A stretch of DNA of 64,000 nucleotides, taken from positions 62,001 through 126,000 of the forward strand of contig JADJBC010000041.1 in the NCBI GenBank assembly GCA_016703945.1. Reading direction: 5' to 3'. Shown here piece by piece: positions 42,203 to 50,844 of this stretch. Source of the DNA: Candidatus Aalborgicola danicus (GTDB lineage Bacteria > Pseudomonadota > Gammaproteobacteria > Burkholderiales > Burkholderiaceae_C). The position numbers were made by a program, and so were the translations under genes. The stretch's first letter is position 1. Every line of letters starts with the position of its first letter. Below the pieces are notes generated by a model. The model saw only the letters and a program-made list of their open reading frames with translations. It ran no database searches and was not told where the DNA came from.

Positions 42203-43809
42203 CTACTGGCCACTGCGGCCCCACTCCTGCTCGTAGGTTGTCACCAGAACCTGGTTGGATAAACGGTTCACGTCCGCCGGAACACGTGCCATGTCTTTTG
42301 GAAAATCAAACAACAATGGCAGGGTCGTCGCGCTTAAAAACCGTAGACCTTCCGGCAGGGATGCCGGCATGTGCCAAGGTCTGTGGCTGGCGATGATGTA
42401 GCCCCACTCGCCAAACGTGGGCACATTGGCGTGGTACGGGGTGGCGTGCAGGCCCACCGATTCAATGGTGGTGGCCACAGTCCAGAAACTCTGGCGCGCC
42501 ACCAGCGGCGAAGTGGTCTGGATCACCGCATAACCACTGGCCGAGAGGCGCTGGGCCAGCAGCGCGTAGAAGGTGTTGGTGTAGAGCTTGCCAATGGAAA
42601 AATTGGTGGGATCGGGGAAGTCCACAATGATGACGTCGAACATCTCGGGCTCAGGGAGTACCGCCCCCGCGCTCCCCGCGACGCGTAGTTCGCTGCCCGG
42701 TGCCTCTTTGCCCTGCAGCCACTGGAAAGCGTCCATGTTGATGGTCTTCAACCTGGGTGACGAAAGTGATCCGCTGTTGAGCCGGGCCATGGCCGGGTCT
42801 TTGGCAAACAGGGCGGTCATGTTGGGGTCCAGCTCCACCAGGGTCACACTCTCCACACTCGGGTATCTGAGGACCTCGCGCACGGCCATGCCGTCACCGC
42901 CACCGAGCACCGCCACCCTGCGTGGCGCACCATAGGCCGACATGGCGGGGTGGACCAGGGCCTCGTGGTAGCGGTATTCATCGCGTTCGGCAAATTGCAG
43001 GTTGCCATTGAGGTACAGCTTGTGGCCGGATTTGCCACTGGTCACGACGATGCGCTGGTAGGGCGACGTAGCCGCCAGCACAATCGGGTCGTGGTAAAAC
43101 TTGTCTTCGGCCAGGGTGGTGATGTGATCTGCCATCGCAAATCCAACGGCCAGCAGCGCCACGGTCAACACGCACGCCCAGGCATGCGCGGCAAAAAGGC
43201 GTAACTCGTGGCGGAACACCCACAAGGTCCAGAACCCGACCGACGCATTGAGAAGGCCAAACAACAGGCCGGTGCGAATGAGTCCCAGCTGCGGCACCAA
43301 AATCAGCGGGAAGGCTACAGACACCGCCAACGCCCCCAGATAATCAAAGGTCAGCACCTGTGACACCAGGTCTTTGAGCGCCACCTCACGCTTGAGGATG
43401 CGCATCACCAGCGGAATCTCCAGCCCCACCAAAATGCCCACCAATCCCACCATGCCGTACAGCAGGAAACGGAAGGCCCCCGGTATATAGGCGTTGGACA
43501 AAACAGCAGCCCGGGCAAGGCACCGCCTGCCAGGGCCACCAGGAGTTCAATGCGCAGGAAGTGCGCGGGCAACTGGCGTTCAAAAAAACGCGACAACCAC
43601 GAGCCAATGCCCATGGCGAAGAGGTAACAACCAATGACGGTGGAGAACTGCAGGACCGAGTCGCCCAGCAGGTAGGAGGCCAGCGCCCCGGCGGCCAACT
43701 CGTACACCAGCCCGCAGGCGGCTACCACAAATACGCTGGCTAACAGCGTGACTTCCAGCGGGCGGGGCGTGCCCCGCGACGGCGCGATGGCCAAATCCGG
43801 CAAACCCAA
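42203..43809 (-). pseudogene. Membrane-fused spermidine synthase-like protein, one frameshift
   Basis: A polytopic N-terminal half (about seven helices, starting LLASVFVVAACGLVYELAAG) is fused to a C-terminal aminopropyltransferase domain. Motifs of the latter: LYLNGNLQFAERDEYRYHEALVHPAM, AVLGGGDGMAVREVLRYPSVESVTLVELDP and DVIIVDFPDPTN. The frame breaks at 43500-43503, where TTTT (minus strand) should be TTTTT between ALPGLLF and LSNAYIPGAFRF. Corrected length is 535 residues. TTG 43809 starts 3 nt after the DUF350 stop. With speD nearby it would transfer aminopropyl groups from decarboxylated AdoMet; the membrane fusion suggests a membrane-linked acceptor. Confidence 0.85.
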
Positions 43810-44027
43810 TTAATGAATGGCCGCAGCGATGATGACGCAAATGCCCAGGCTCATGGCCGCCACCACCAGCGCGAGGGCCACGTTTTGTTTCTCGACGATC
43901 TCGCCCCACAAATCGTAGGGGTGATCTTGTCGATGATCAGAAAGCACAACCAGAATATCGCGACACCCATCAGTGCGAACACCAACGAGGCGAGGATTGC
44001 GCCGGGTTTCAACATTTCAAAGCCCAT
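43810..44027 (-). pseudogene. DUF350 (YjfL-like) small membrane protein, one frameshift
   Basis: Two-helix membrane protein: MLKPGAILASLVFALMGVAIFW, then IDKITPYDLWGEIVEKQNVALALVVAAMSLGICVIIAAA. The conserved DLWGEI-EKQN region, where acidic and Asn/Gln residues sit between helices, is typical of DUF350. One C is missing at 43918-43921. Corrected length is 72 residues. The ATG at 44027 follows GGAGAG. It is flanked by DUF4178 and spermidine synthase-like genes, a recurring DUF350 neighbourhood. Confidence 0.82.
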
Positions 44028-44053
44028 GGGACTCTCCTACTAAAAAACTTGCA

Positions 44054-45553
44054 TTACTTGTGACCTCCGCCGCCCGAAAAACCACCAAACGAGCCACCCG
44101 AACTGCGCGAGCTGGACGACGAAGAACAGTTCTCCACCTTGGGGTCACAACTGGAGCAGCGGCTCATCAGTGACAGCAAAATCAGAATGACAACCAGCAC
44201 CACAATGATGGTGCCAATGCCAACACTTTTTGCGGCACTGAAAGGCGCCACGTCGCGCTTGAGCAATTCTTGCTTGCCTTCGAGCTTGAAGGCCTTGGCG
44301 ACCACCTCGCTGGCAATCTGGTCTCCGCTGGACCACACCACTTCGCTGGCGCTCTGCTCCAGCGACAACAGGCGTTTGCCATTGGCAAAGTCTTTGTTCT
44401 GCGTTTTCTGGCCACGCTGCACCAGCCAGTAAAACTCGCCACACACATAGTTGGTTTCGGCGCTATAGCTGTACTTCAGGGTGTAGGTGGTGCCCTGGTA
44501 GGTGGCGCTGTTGGCGTTCGAACTGGCCATGCTGGGAGCACCTGTTGTGGGGCGCACCAGGCTCCAGCCTTCTTCAGAGTCCACCAGGAAACAAAAGCCC
44601 CGCTTCTGGTTGTAGAGCAGGTATTCGCTCCAGCCAAAGTGCTCGTCGTCCCCCGGCGCTACCCCCATGCGGTGCTGAAAACCCACCACTTGCCACTGCG
44701 TGCCCTGCAGTTGGCCCAGGGTGCCCAGCGGAATCAACGGTTGAATCGGCTCATCCTGAATCGCGGATTTGAGTTCGCCACCAATGCCTTGGCTCAGGTC
44801 GATGACACTGTTGCAACTACCGCAGCTGATGCTTTTGCTGGTGGCCAAGGCCACGGTCACCGGCGCGCCACAATGCGGGCAATTGAACTGGCGGCCTTTT
44901 TCCTCCTTGGTAGATTCGTCCTTCAGGCCCTTGAGCGCCAAATCGTCCAGCAGCACAGCGGTGCCCTGCGAGACCGCAGGGGGCGTGCCGGTGTAGTCAA
45001 TGCTGATGACCTCGCCACTGGCGCTGCGCAGTTCCACCACGTCAAACGGCTGGCCCAGCGGTGGCAGCTTGGGCAACTCACCCTGGGCACTGATGAGCAC
45101 TGCCGAGACATTGCTGGCCACGCTGAACGGCTTGCCATTGACCCCAACCTGTTTGCCAACGACATAACGGTCCGCCGGCGGCATGTTGCGCTGCACCGTA
45201 TCGGGTTGGGTGAAGACATAAGCGCCGTTGTCTTCGGCCAGCCAGCCGCACTGTCCATCGTCGAACATCGCATTCCACTCGGCCCAGGTGCCCTCTGCCG
45301 TCTTGTACTGCAGACGGCCGATCAGCGTGAAATTGCGTTTTTGGTACTGACCCGTGGCAAACAGTTGCAGCGGACTATGGTCGTCAAACAGCTCGCCCAT
45401 TTTGCCGATGCGCGACAGCACATCGCCGTTGCGCACCACCGTGCTCTGGCAGAAGCCGCAGACCGCGTGTGTGGACTGCGCCGAGCGAAACTCAACCGGC
45501 GCACCGCACCCCGGGCAGGGCGCGGTGTAAGAGCGTTGGGTAGCGGTGGCCAA
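44054..45553 (-). CDS. DUF4178-domain zinc-ribbon membrane protein
   Basis: A 499-residue protein. An N-terminal zinc ribbon (CPGCGAP...CGFC, about 13-36) precedes a first DUF4178 domain (about 55-195). A second zinc ribbon (CPHCGAP...CGSC, about 225-247) precedes a second DUF4178 domain (about 280-430). A membrane helix (about 445-463) follows, with a tail of Ser and Gly residues ending SFGGFSGGGGHK. The duplicated ribbon-DUF4178 unit is clear. It lies between DUF350 and SPFH genes on the same strand. Its function is not established; association with membrane stress and polyamine genes is known from genomic context analyses. Confidence 0.88.
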   Translation of the reverse strand: MATATQRSYTAPCPGCGAPVEFRSAQSTHAVCGFCQSTVVRNGDVLSRIGKMGELFDDHSPLQLFATGQYQKRNFTLIGRLQYKTAEGTWAEWNAMFDDGQCGWLAEDNGAYVFTQPDTVQRNMPPADRYVVGKQVGVNGKPFSVASNVSAVLISAQGELPKLPPLGQPFDVVELRSASGEVISIDYTGTPPAVSQGTAVLLDDLALKGLKDESTKEEKGRQFNCPHCGAPVTVALATSKSISCGSCNSVIDLSQGIGGELKSAIQDEPIQPLIPLGTLGQLQGTQWQVVGFQHRMGVAPGDDEHFGWSEYLLYNQKRGFCFLVDSEEGWSLVRPTTGAPSMASSNANSATYQGTTYTLKYSYSAETNYVCGEFYWLVQRGQKTQNKDFANGKRLLSLEQSASEVVWSSGDQIASEVVAKAFKLEGKQELLKRDVAPFSAAKSVGIGTIIVVLVVILILLSLMSRCSSCDPKVENCSSSSSSRSSGGSFGGFSGGGGHK

Positions 45554-45601
45554 GGAAGGAGGGGCGGTAGAGGGTTGTGCGCAGGTAAAACCGTGACGGG
45601 A

Positions 45602-45687
45602 GGTCTGGGCGGCAGAGCGTTATGCGTAGGTCAAGGAGGAGCCCGAAGGGCGGGGGACACGAAGCAGAACGTTTTGCCGCCCAGACC
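45602..45687. repeat. Inverted repeat, 20-nt arms, between DUF4178 and SPFH genes
   Basis: Arms 45602-45621 (GGTCTGGGCGGCAGAGCGTT) and 45668-45687 are complementary at 18 of 20 positions with a 46-nt loop. The 149-nt gap holds no gene. It could form a long hairpin in the intergenic transcript or be the remnant of a small mobile element. Confidence 0.6.
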
Positions 45688-45702
45688 GCCCCCTTCCAGA
45701 GG

Positions 45703-46749
45703 CTACACCAGCTTCTTCAACAACTCGGCCTTCTTGGCGGCAAACTCATCCTCACTCAGGATGCCCTTGGCTTTGAGTTCGCCCAACTTTTCCAGCGTGG
45801 CGAGGATGTCATCGGGTTTGAGGGTGGCAGCTGCCTGGGCAGTCGCCGCGTGAGCCGCAGCCTGGTTGTTGCCCTGCAAACCGGCCTGCAGGTTTTGCGC
45901 CAGCACCTGGCCCAGTGCCACCCCGGCGCCCAAGCCCATGGCGTCACCGGCAATGCCACTGCCACCGCCGCCGCCTTCGGCAAATTTGGGAATGGCCTGT
46001 GCGGTCTGGTACTGCATGAACTTGCCCATGTCGTTGCCGACCATGCCCATGCCGATTTTCTGGTCCAGAATTTTTTGCAGCTCTTCGGGCAGCGAGACGC
46101 TTTGCACCGTCATTCTTTCAATCTTCAGGCCCAGCTTGGCCATCTCGGGATCAAGCTGGGTGCGCAAGGCCTTGGCAAACTCCATCAGGTTGGTCGCCAG
46201 GTCCAGGAAGGGAATGCCGCTGGACGCAATCGCGTTGCTGATGTTTTGCAGCACCAGACCGCGCAACTGGCCTTCCAGCTCGGACACCGTGTATTCCTCA
46301 CGCGTGCCGGATATCTCGGTATGGAACAGTTTGGGATCGGTGATGCGGAAGGCGTAGTTGCCAAAGGCACGCAGGCGCACGGCACCAAAATCCTTATCAC
46401 GGATGGTGATGGGCTGCGGCGTGCCCCATTTCTGGTCGATCTGCTGGCGCGTGCTGAAGTAGTAGACGTCGCTCTTGAACGGGGACTCGAACAGCTTGTC
46501 CCAATTCTTCAAATACGTCAGCACCGGCAGCGTTTGTGTGGTCAGTTTGTAAGTGCCGGGACCAAACACGTCGGCGATCTTGCCTTCATTGACGAACACG
46601 GCCATCTGCGACTCGCGCACCACCAGCTGGCCCCCGTTCTGGATTTCCATACCGGCCATGGGGAACCGCCAGGCCAGCGTGCCGTCACCCTCTTCGGTCC
46701 ACTGAATAACGTCTATGAACTGTTTCTTGATGAAATCCATTAGTGCCAT
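45703..46749 (-). CDS. SPFH/Band-7 domain protein with C-terminal SHOCT motif (YdjI-like)
   Basis: A 348-residue cytosolic protein of the virion-core-like/SPFH group. The SPFH domain spans about 25-235 (QLVVRESQMAVFVNEGKIADVFGPGTYKL to MTVQSVSLPEELQKILDQ). A Gly/Ala-rich stretch is followed by a SHOCT-like hairpin (DDILATLEKLGELKAKGILSEDEFAAKKAELLKKL). The Bacillus relative YdjI works with a PspA paralogue and zinc-ribbon membrane protein in membrane protection. Here it heads the SPFH-DUF4178-DUF350-spermidine synthase gene row. Confidence 0.9.
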   Translation of the reverse strand: MALMDFIKKQFIDVIQWTEEGDGTLAWRFPMAGMEIQNGGQLVVRESQMAVFVNEGKIADVFGPGTYKLTTQTLPVLTYLKNWDKLFESPFKSDVYYFSTRQQIDQKWGTPQPITIRDKDFGAVRLRAFGNYAFRITDPKLFHTEISGTREEYTVSELEGQLRGLVLQNISNAIASSGIPFLDLATNLMEFAKALRTQLDPEMAKLGLKIERMTVQSVSLPEELQKILDQKIGMGMVGNDMGKFMQYQTAQAIPKFAEGGGGGSGIAGDAMGLGAGVALGQVLAQNLQAGLQGNNQAAAHAATAQAAATLKPDDILATLEKLGELKAKGILSEDEFAAKKAELLKKLV

Positions 46750-46852
46750 GGTGTGGGCCTCCTACAGTGGGGTTAACGTGAACCGGAGGCAATGATACAC
46801 AGTAGGTTGGCCCTTGTGTCACCCCATCGGGCGTATGGGATATGCTGGCACC

Positions 46853-47974
46853 ATGAGCCTGCTTTTCACCCCCTACACACTACCCTCTCCGCGCGGTGGC
46901 CTGACCCTGGCCAACCGCATTGTGGTGGCCCCCATGTGCCAATACGCCGCCAACAACGGCGAAGCCACCGACTGGCATTTGATGCACTGGGGCAACCTGC
47001 TCAACAGCGGGGCTGGCCTGTTCACCATCGAAGCTACCGCTGTGGTGCCTGAGGGACGCATCACCCCGGCTTGCCTGGGTCTGTGGGATGACCGCACGGA
47101 AGCTGCGCTGGCCGATACCCTTCACCGTGCCCGCAAGCTGGCGCCACCTGTGCCGGTGTGTATCCAACTGGCGCACGCCGGCCGCAAGGCCTCCAGCGCC
47201 GTGCCATGGGCCGGGGCGCAACTGCTGTCACCGGCGCAAGGTGGCTGGGAGACCTTTGGCCCGTCTGCCCTGCCGCAATTGCCCACCGAAGCCCCACCGA
47301 CTGAAATGACACATGCCGACATGGCCCATGTGCGAGACGCATTTGCACAGGCCGCGCAAAGGGCCGACCGTTTGGGACTGGAGGCCATCGAATTGCACGG
47401 CGCCCACGGTTATTTGCTGCATGAGTTCCTGTCACCCATCGCGAACCAGCGCAACGATGCCTATGGCGGCAGTTTTGACAACCGCATCCGTTTTCCGCTG
47501 GAAGTGTTTGCGGCCATGCGCCAGGTGGTTGGCGGCGTGCTGGGCATCCGTATATCCGCCAGCGACTGGGTCGATGGTGCCTGGGACGTGGCACAAAGTG
47601 CCGAGTTCGCCAAGCGCATCAAGGCCCTGGGCTGCGACTTCATCCATGTGTCGTCTGGCGGTGTATCGCCTGCACAAAAGATTGCGCTGGGTGCCGGTTA
47701 CCAGGTGCCGTTTGCGCGCGACATCCGCCAGGCCAGCGGCCTGCCGACCATCGCCGTGGGGCTGATCACCGAAGCGCAACAGGCCGAAACGGTGTTGCAG
47801 GCCGGGGAGGCTGATCTGGTCGCACTGGCCCGCGCATTTTTGTACGAGCCCCGTTGGGGTTGGCATGCGGCTGCGGCTTTGGGCGGCGAGGTTCAGGCCA
47901 AGGAAAATTACTGGCGCTGCCTGCCGCGCGAGGTGCAGGCCGTGTTTGGCAAAGTGTCGGTGGGCATGCGTTAG
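46853..47974 (+). CDS. NADH:flavin oxidoreductase, Old Yellow Enzyme family (YqjM/XenA-like)
   Basis: A 373-residue FMN-dependent ene-reductase. The TIM-barrel motifs are NRIVVAPMCQYAANNGEATDWHLMHWGNL (FMN and substrate site; Cys as in the thermophilic-like class), QLAHAGRKAS, ELHGAHGYLLHEFLSPIANQRNDAYGGSFDNRIRFPLEV and GEADLVALARAFLYEPRW. ATG 46853 opens with the conserved LFTPYTL segment. The MurU-like gene starts 6 nt later. Native substrates are unknown; such enzymes reduce activated alkenes and quinones. Confidence 0.93.
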   Translation: MSLLFTPYTLPSPRGGLTLANRIVVAPMCQYAANNGEATDWHLMHWGNLLNSGAGLFTIEATAVVPEGRITPACLGLWDDRTEAALADTLHRARKLAPPVPVCIQLAHAGRKASSAVPWAGAQLLSPAQGGWETFGPSALPQLPTEAPPTEMTHADMAHVRDAFAQAAQRADRLGLEAIELHGAHGYLLHEFLSPIANQRNDAYGGSFDNRIRFPLEVFAAMRQVVGGVLGIRISASDWVDGAWDVAQSAEFAKRIKALGCDFIHVSSGGVSPAQKIALGAGYQVPFARDIRQASGLPTIAVGLITEAQQAETVLQAGEADLVALARAFLYEPRWGWHAAAALGGEVQAKENYWRCLPREVQAVFGKVSVGMR

Positions 47975-47979
47975 TGTTA

Positions 47980-48801
47980 GTGACAGAGCTTGCGCCAGCC
48001 ACGGCAATGATTCTGGCCGCCGGCCGTGGGGAACGCATGCGCCCCCTGACCGACAGCACACCCAAACCCCTGCTCTGTGTGCGGGGCAAACCACTGCTGC
48101 AATGGCATCTGGAGGCACTGTACCGCGGAGGTTGCCGCCATGCGCTTATCAATACGGCCTGGCTTGGAGACCATATTACCCTAAAATTTGGTAGTGTTTT
48201 TCGACCCCAGCCCACGTGGAATAAGCGTAAACAGCTATCAATTGAGGAGCAAACGGCCTCAGAATTGCGCCTCGCCTACTCCCACGAAGGCCGCGACTTT
48301 GGCGCAGCGCTTGAAACCGCCGGTGGTATCGTGCGCGCTCTGCCGCTTCTGGACGAAGTGTTTTGGGTATTGGGCGGGGATGTATTTGCTCCCGACTTTG
48401 ATTTCAGTCAGGCGGCGATGGACCCGTTCACCGCCAGTGACAAGCTGGCCCACCTTTGGCTGGTGCCTAACCCAGAGCACCACCCGCGTGGGGATTTTGG
48501 CCTGGAGTTTCCCTCAGCCCCTGACAACGCCGATCCGACGGTTGGCCTGGCGCTGAACCTGCCCGACGACGACGCCCGTCCACGCCTCACCTACAGCACC
48601 ATCGGTTTGTACCGCCGTGCGTTTTTTACCGCGCCGTTCTGCGACATCCCCTTTGGCAACCCCCAAGGTATTGCGGCACCGTTGGGGCCCATGATGCGCG
48701 CCGGCATGGACCAACAACGGGTCAGCGCCAGCCTGTACGCGGGACGCTGGACCGATGTCGGCACGCCACACCGGCTGGAGCAACTCAATGCGGCAAGCTG
48801 A
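47980..48801 (+). CDS. murU: MurU-like N-acetylmuramate-1-phosphate uridylyltransferase
   Basis: A 273-residue sugar-nucleotidyltransferase. Signature MILAAGRGERMRPLTDSTPKPLL is at about residues 10-32, with GGIVRALPLL and WVLGGDVFAPDFD downstream. It would activate recycled MurNAc-1-P with UTP, bypassing fosfomycin-sensitive MurA. The kinase partner AmgK is not present here. GTG 47980 is chosen as the start; GTG 47974 and ATG 48007 are alternatives. An 18-residue insert (about 73-90) corresponds exactly to a 54-nt repeat. The 3' end overlaps the cytochrome gene by 14 nt. Confidence 0.82.
   Translation: MTELAPATAMILAAGRGERMRPLTDSTPKPLLCVRGKPLLQWHLEALYRGGCRHALINTAWLGDHITLKFGSVFRPQPTWNKRKQLSIEEQTASELRLAYSHEGRDFGAALETAGGIVRALPLLDEVFWVLGGDVFAPDFDFSQAAMDPFTASDKLAHLWLVPNPEHHPRGDFGLEFPSAPDNADPTVGLALNLPDDDARPRLTYSTIGLYRRAFFTAPFCDIPFGNPQGIAAPLGPMMRAGMDQQRVSASLYAGRWTDVGTPHRLEQLNAAS
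48197..48250 (-). repeat. 54-nt dispersed repeat, copy h (inside the murU-like gene)
   Basis: On the minus strand it reads GCTCCTCAATTGATAGCTGT, then TTACGCTT and the core ACGTGGGCTGGGG. The host gene reads the plus strand as FRPQPTWNKRKQLSIEEQ, similar to the product of copy f (NKREQLSRKE) and in the same relative frame. Confidence 0.75.
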
Positions 48802-49531
48802 GCGCTGGCTGCTCCGAAAGCCACTGGGTGTTGGGGCTTTGCTGTCGCTGGTGCTGCTCGGCGGTCTGGCCCATGCGGACGCGGCCACCCAATGGCGCGT
48901 GCCCGACACCATGGCACAACGCACGCTGGCCTGCACACCTTGCCATGGCAAGGAAGGCCGCGCCACCAATGCGGGCTACTTTCCCCGTATTGCCGGCAAA
49001 CCAACAGAGTATTTGTACAACCAGCTAATCAACTTCCGCGAAGGCCGTCGGACCTACCCGGCCATGACCCATCTGGTCGATCACCTGTCGGATGCCTACC
49101 TGCGTGAGATCGCCGAGCACTTTGCCGATGTGCGTTTGCCCTACCCCGCGCCGCAAACCGTGGACGCCCCCGCCCAGGTACTGGCGCGCGGCCACGCCCT
49201 GGTAATGCAGGGAGATGCACAACGCCAGATTCCCGCCTGTGTGGCTTGCCACGGGGCCGCGATGACCGGCGAACTGCCAGCCACGCCGGGGCTACTGGGT
49301 TTACCGCGCGACTACCTGCTGGGCCAACTGGGTGCCTGGCAAAACGGCAAACGCAGGGCAAACGCCCCCGACTGCATGGCGCAGGTTGCCCAGCGTTTGT
49401 CCGTGGCGGATGTCAGCGCTCTTGCAACGTGGTTGTCGGCCCAGCCACTGCCTGCCAACACCCAAGCCGTGGCACCCGGCAGCACCCCGCGCCCGCTGGA
49501 CTGTGGCCATGCACTGCCGCCGAAACGGTAA
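48788..49531 (+). CDS. Dihaem cytochrome c (c4-like), exported
   Basis: A 247-residue periplasmic electron carrier with a signal peptide (about 12-31, LGVGALLSLVLLGGLAHADA) and two haem-binding sites, CTPCH and CVACH, in two cytochrome c domains. Methionine ligands are plausible in PAMTHL and the second domain. ATG 48788 overlaps the murU-like gene, and the next cytochrome starts 4 nt after the stop, so the two are co-expressed. No dehydrogenase subunit is adjacent. Confidence 0.9.
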   Translation: MRQAERWLLRKPLGVGALLSLVLLGGLAHADAATQWRVPDTMAQRTLACTPCHGKEGRATNAGYFPRIAGKPTEYLYNQLINFREGRRTYPAMTHLVDHLSDAYLREIAEHFADVRLPYPAPQTVDAPAQVLARGHALVMQGDAQRQIPACVACHGAAMTGELPATPGLLGLPRDYLLGQLGAWQNGKRRANAPDCMAQVAQRLSVADVSALATWLSAQPLPANTQAVAPGSTPRPLDCGHALPPKR

Positions 49532-49535
49532 ACCC

Positions 49536-50807
49536 ATGATCAAGAAGTCCCTGCAAACCCGCTTGGGCCTTTTGGCTGTGGTGGTGCTGGTTGGCGCCAT
49601 GACGATCTGGTACCTCTCCGGCGCTGAACCCGTGATCGCCGAAGCGCAGACGCCATTTGCGGCGACCTCTCAGCAAGTCGAGCAGGGTGCTTACCTGGCG
49701 CGCGCCGGCAATTGTGCCGCCTGCCATACGGCGCGTGGTGGCGCTGTGTATGCCGGTGGCGTCGGTATTGCGACGCCGTTTGGCACGGTGTACAGCAGCA
49801 ACCTGACCCCCGACGCTGCCACCGGCCTGGGCAATTGGTCACCGGCAGACTTCTGGCGCGCCATGCACCAGGGCCGTTCGCGCGATGGGCATTGGCTGTA
49901 CCCGGCATTTCCCTACACCAGCTATACGCTAATTCGCCGCGAGGATAGCGACGCCCTGTTTGCCTACCTGCGAACCCTGGCGCCGGTGACCCAGCCCAAT
50001 CAGGCCCATGCGCTGGCCTTTCCCTGGCGCAGCCAGACCGCGCTGGCGGTTTGGCGTGTACTGTTTTTCAAATCCGCGGGTTTTGAGCCTGACCCCGCGC
50101 GCACACCGCAATGGAATCGGGGTGCCTACCTGGTGCGGGGCCTGGGCCATTGCGCGGCCTGCCACGCGCCGCGCAATCTGTTGGGCGCAACCCATGAGGC
50201 CAACGCGTTGCGGGGTGGTGTGATCCCGGTGCAGCACTGGTATGCCCCGTCGCTTGTGGACACCCGGGAAGCCGGCGTCCAACCTGACGACATCGCGCAA
50301 ACCGTTCAGTTGCTCAAGACCGGCATCGCTGCAGGACGCAGCGCCATGGGGCCCATGGCAGAAGTGGTGGTCCGCAGTACCCAGCACCTTACCGACGTAG
50401 ATCTTCAGGCCATGGCGGTGTATTTGGCAGATCTGGCGTCGGCAAGCCCACCCGCGCCGGTCTTACGGGCGGCCGACCGGCCGACCCCATCTGTTACCGG
50501 CGAGAAGATTTACACCCGCCATTGCGCGCAGTGCCATGGAGAACGGGGTGAGGGAGCACCGGGTGCCTATGCACCGCTAGCGGGAAACCGCGCCGTCACG
50601 ATGGGCCACAGTGCGAATCTGGTGCAAGCCGTCCTCAAGGGTGGTTTCCCACCCGCCACAGCCGGCAACCCACGCCCCTTTGGCATGCCGCCGTTTCGAC
50701 AAACGCTGGATGATGCTGAAGTGGCCGAGGTGTTGTCCTACATTCGGCAGGCCTGGGGCAACGCGGCCCCGGCGGTGTCGGTGCTGGAGGTCATGCAGCG
50801 CCAATAG
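49536..50807 (+). CDS. Trihaem cytochrome c (dehydrogenase-associated type)
   Basis: A 423-residue membrane-anchored or exported cytochrome with three CxxCH sites: CAACH near residue 60, CAACH near 205 and CAQCH near 325. One N-terminal helix is at about 10-28. The architecture matches cytochrome subunits of periplasmic alcohol, gluconate or sorbitol dehydrogenases that pass electrons to ubiquinone. The catalytic subunits are not in this window. It is the last gene of the OYE-murU-cytochrome group. Confidence 0.9.
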   Translation: MIKKSLQTRLGLLAVVVLVGAMTIWYLSGAEPVIAEAQTPFAATSQQVEQGAYLARAGNCAACHTARGGAVYAGGVGIATPFGTVYSSNLTPDAATGLGNWSPADFWRAMHQGRSRDGHWLYPAFPYTSYTLIRREDSDALFAYLRTLAPVTQPNQAHALAFPWRSQTALAVWRVLFFKSAGFEPDPARTPQWNRGAYLVRGLGHCAACHAPRNLLGATHEANALRGGVIPVQHWYAPSLVDTREAGVQPDDIAQTVQLLKTGIAAGRSAMGPMAEVVVRSTQHLTDVDLQAMAVYLADLASASPPAPVLRAADRPTPSVTGEKIYTRHCAQCHGERGEGAPGAYAPLAGNRAVTMGHSANLVQAVLKGGFPPATAGNPRPFGMPPFRQTLDDAEVAEVLSYIRQAWGNAAPAVSVLEVMQRQ

Positions 50808-50844
50808 GCGCAGCCGCAAGGCGCCCTGGGCTTGCCCTCGCGAA

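Noticed and set aside
44270..45853. 527-codon open frame on the plus strand opposite the DUF4178 gene
   Set aside because: It is antisense to a protein with clear zinc ribbons and a duplicated domain; the product is His/Gln/Arg-rich low-quality sequence typical of GC-rich shadow frames.
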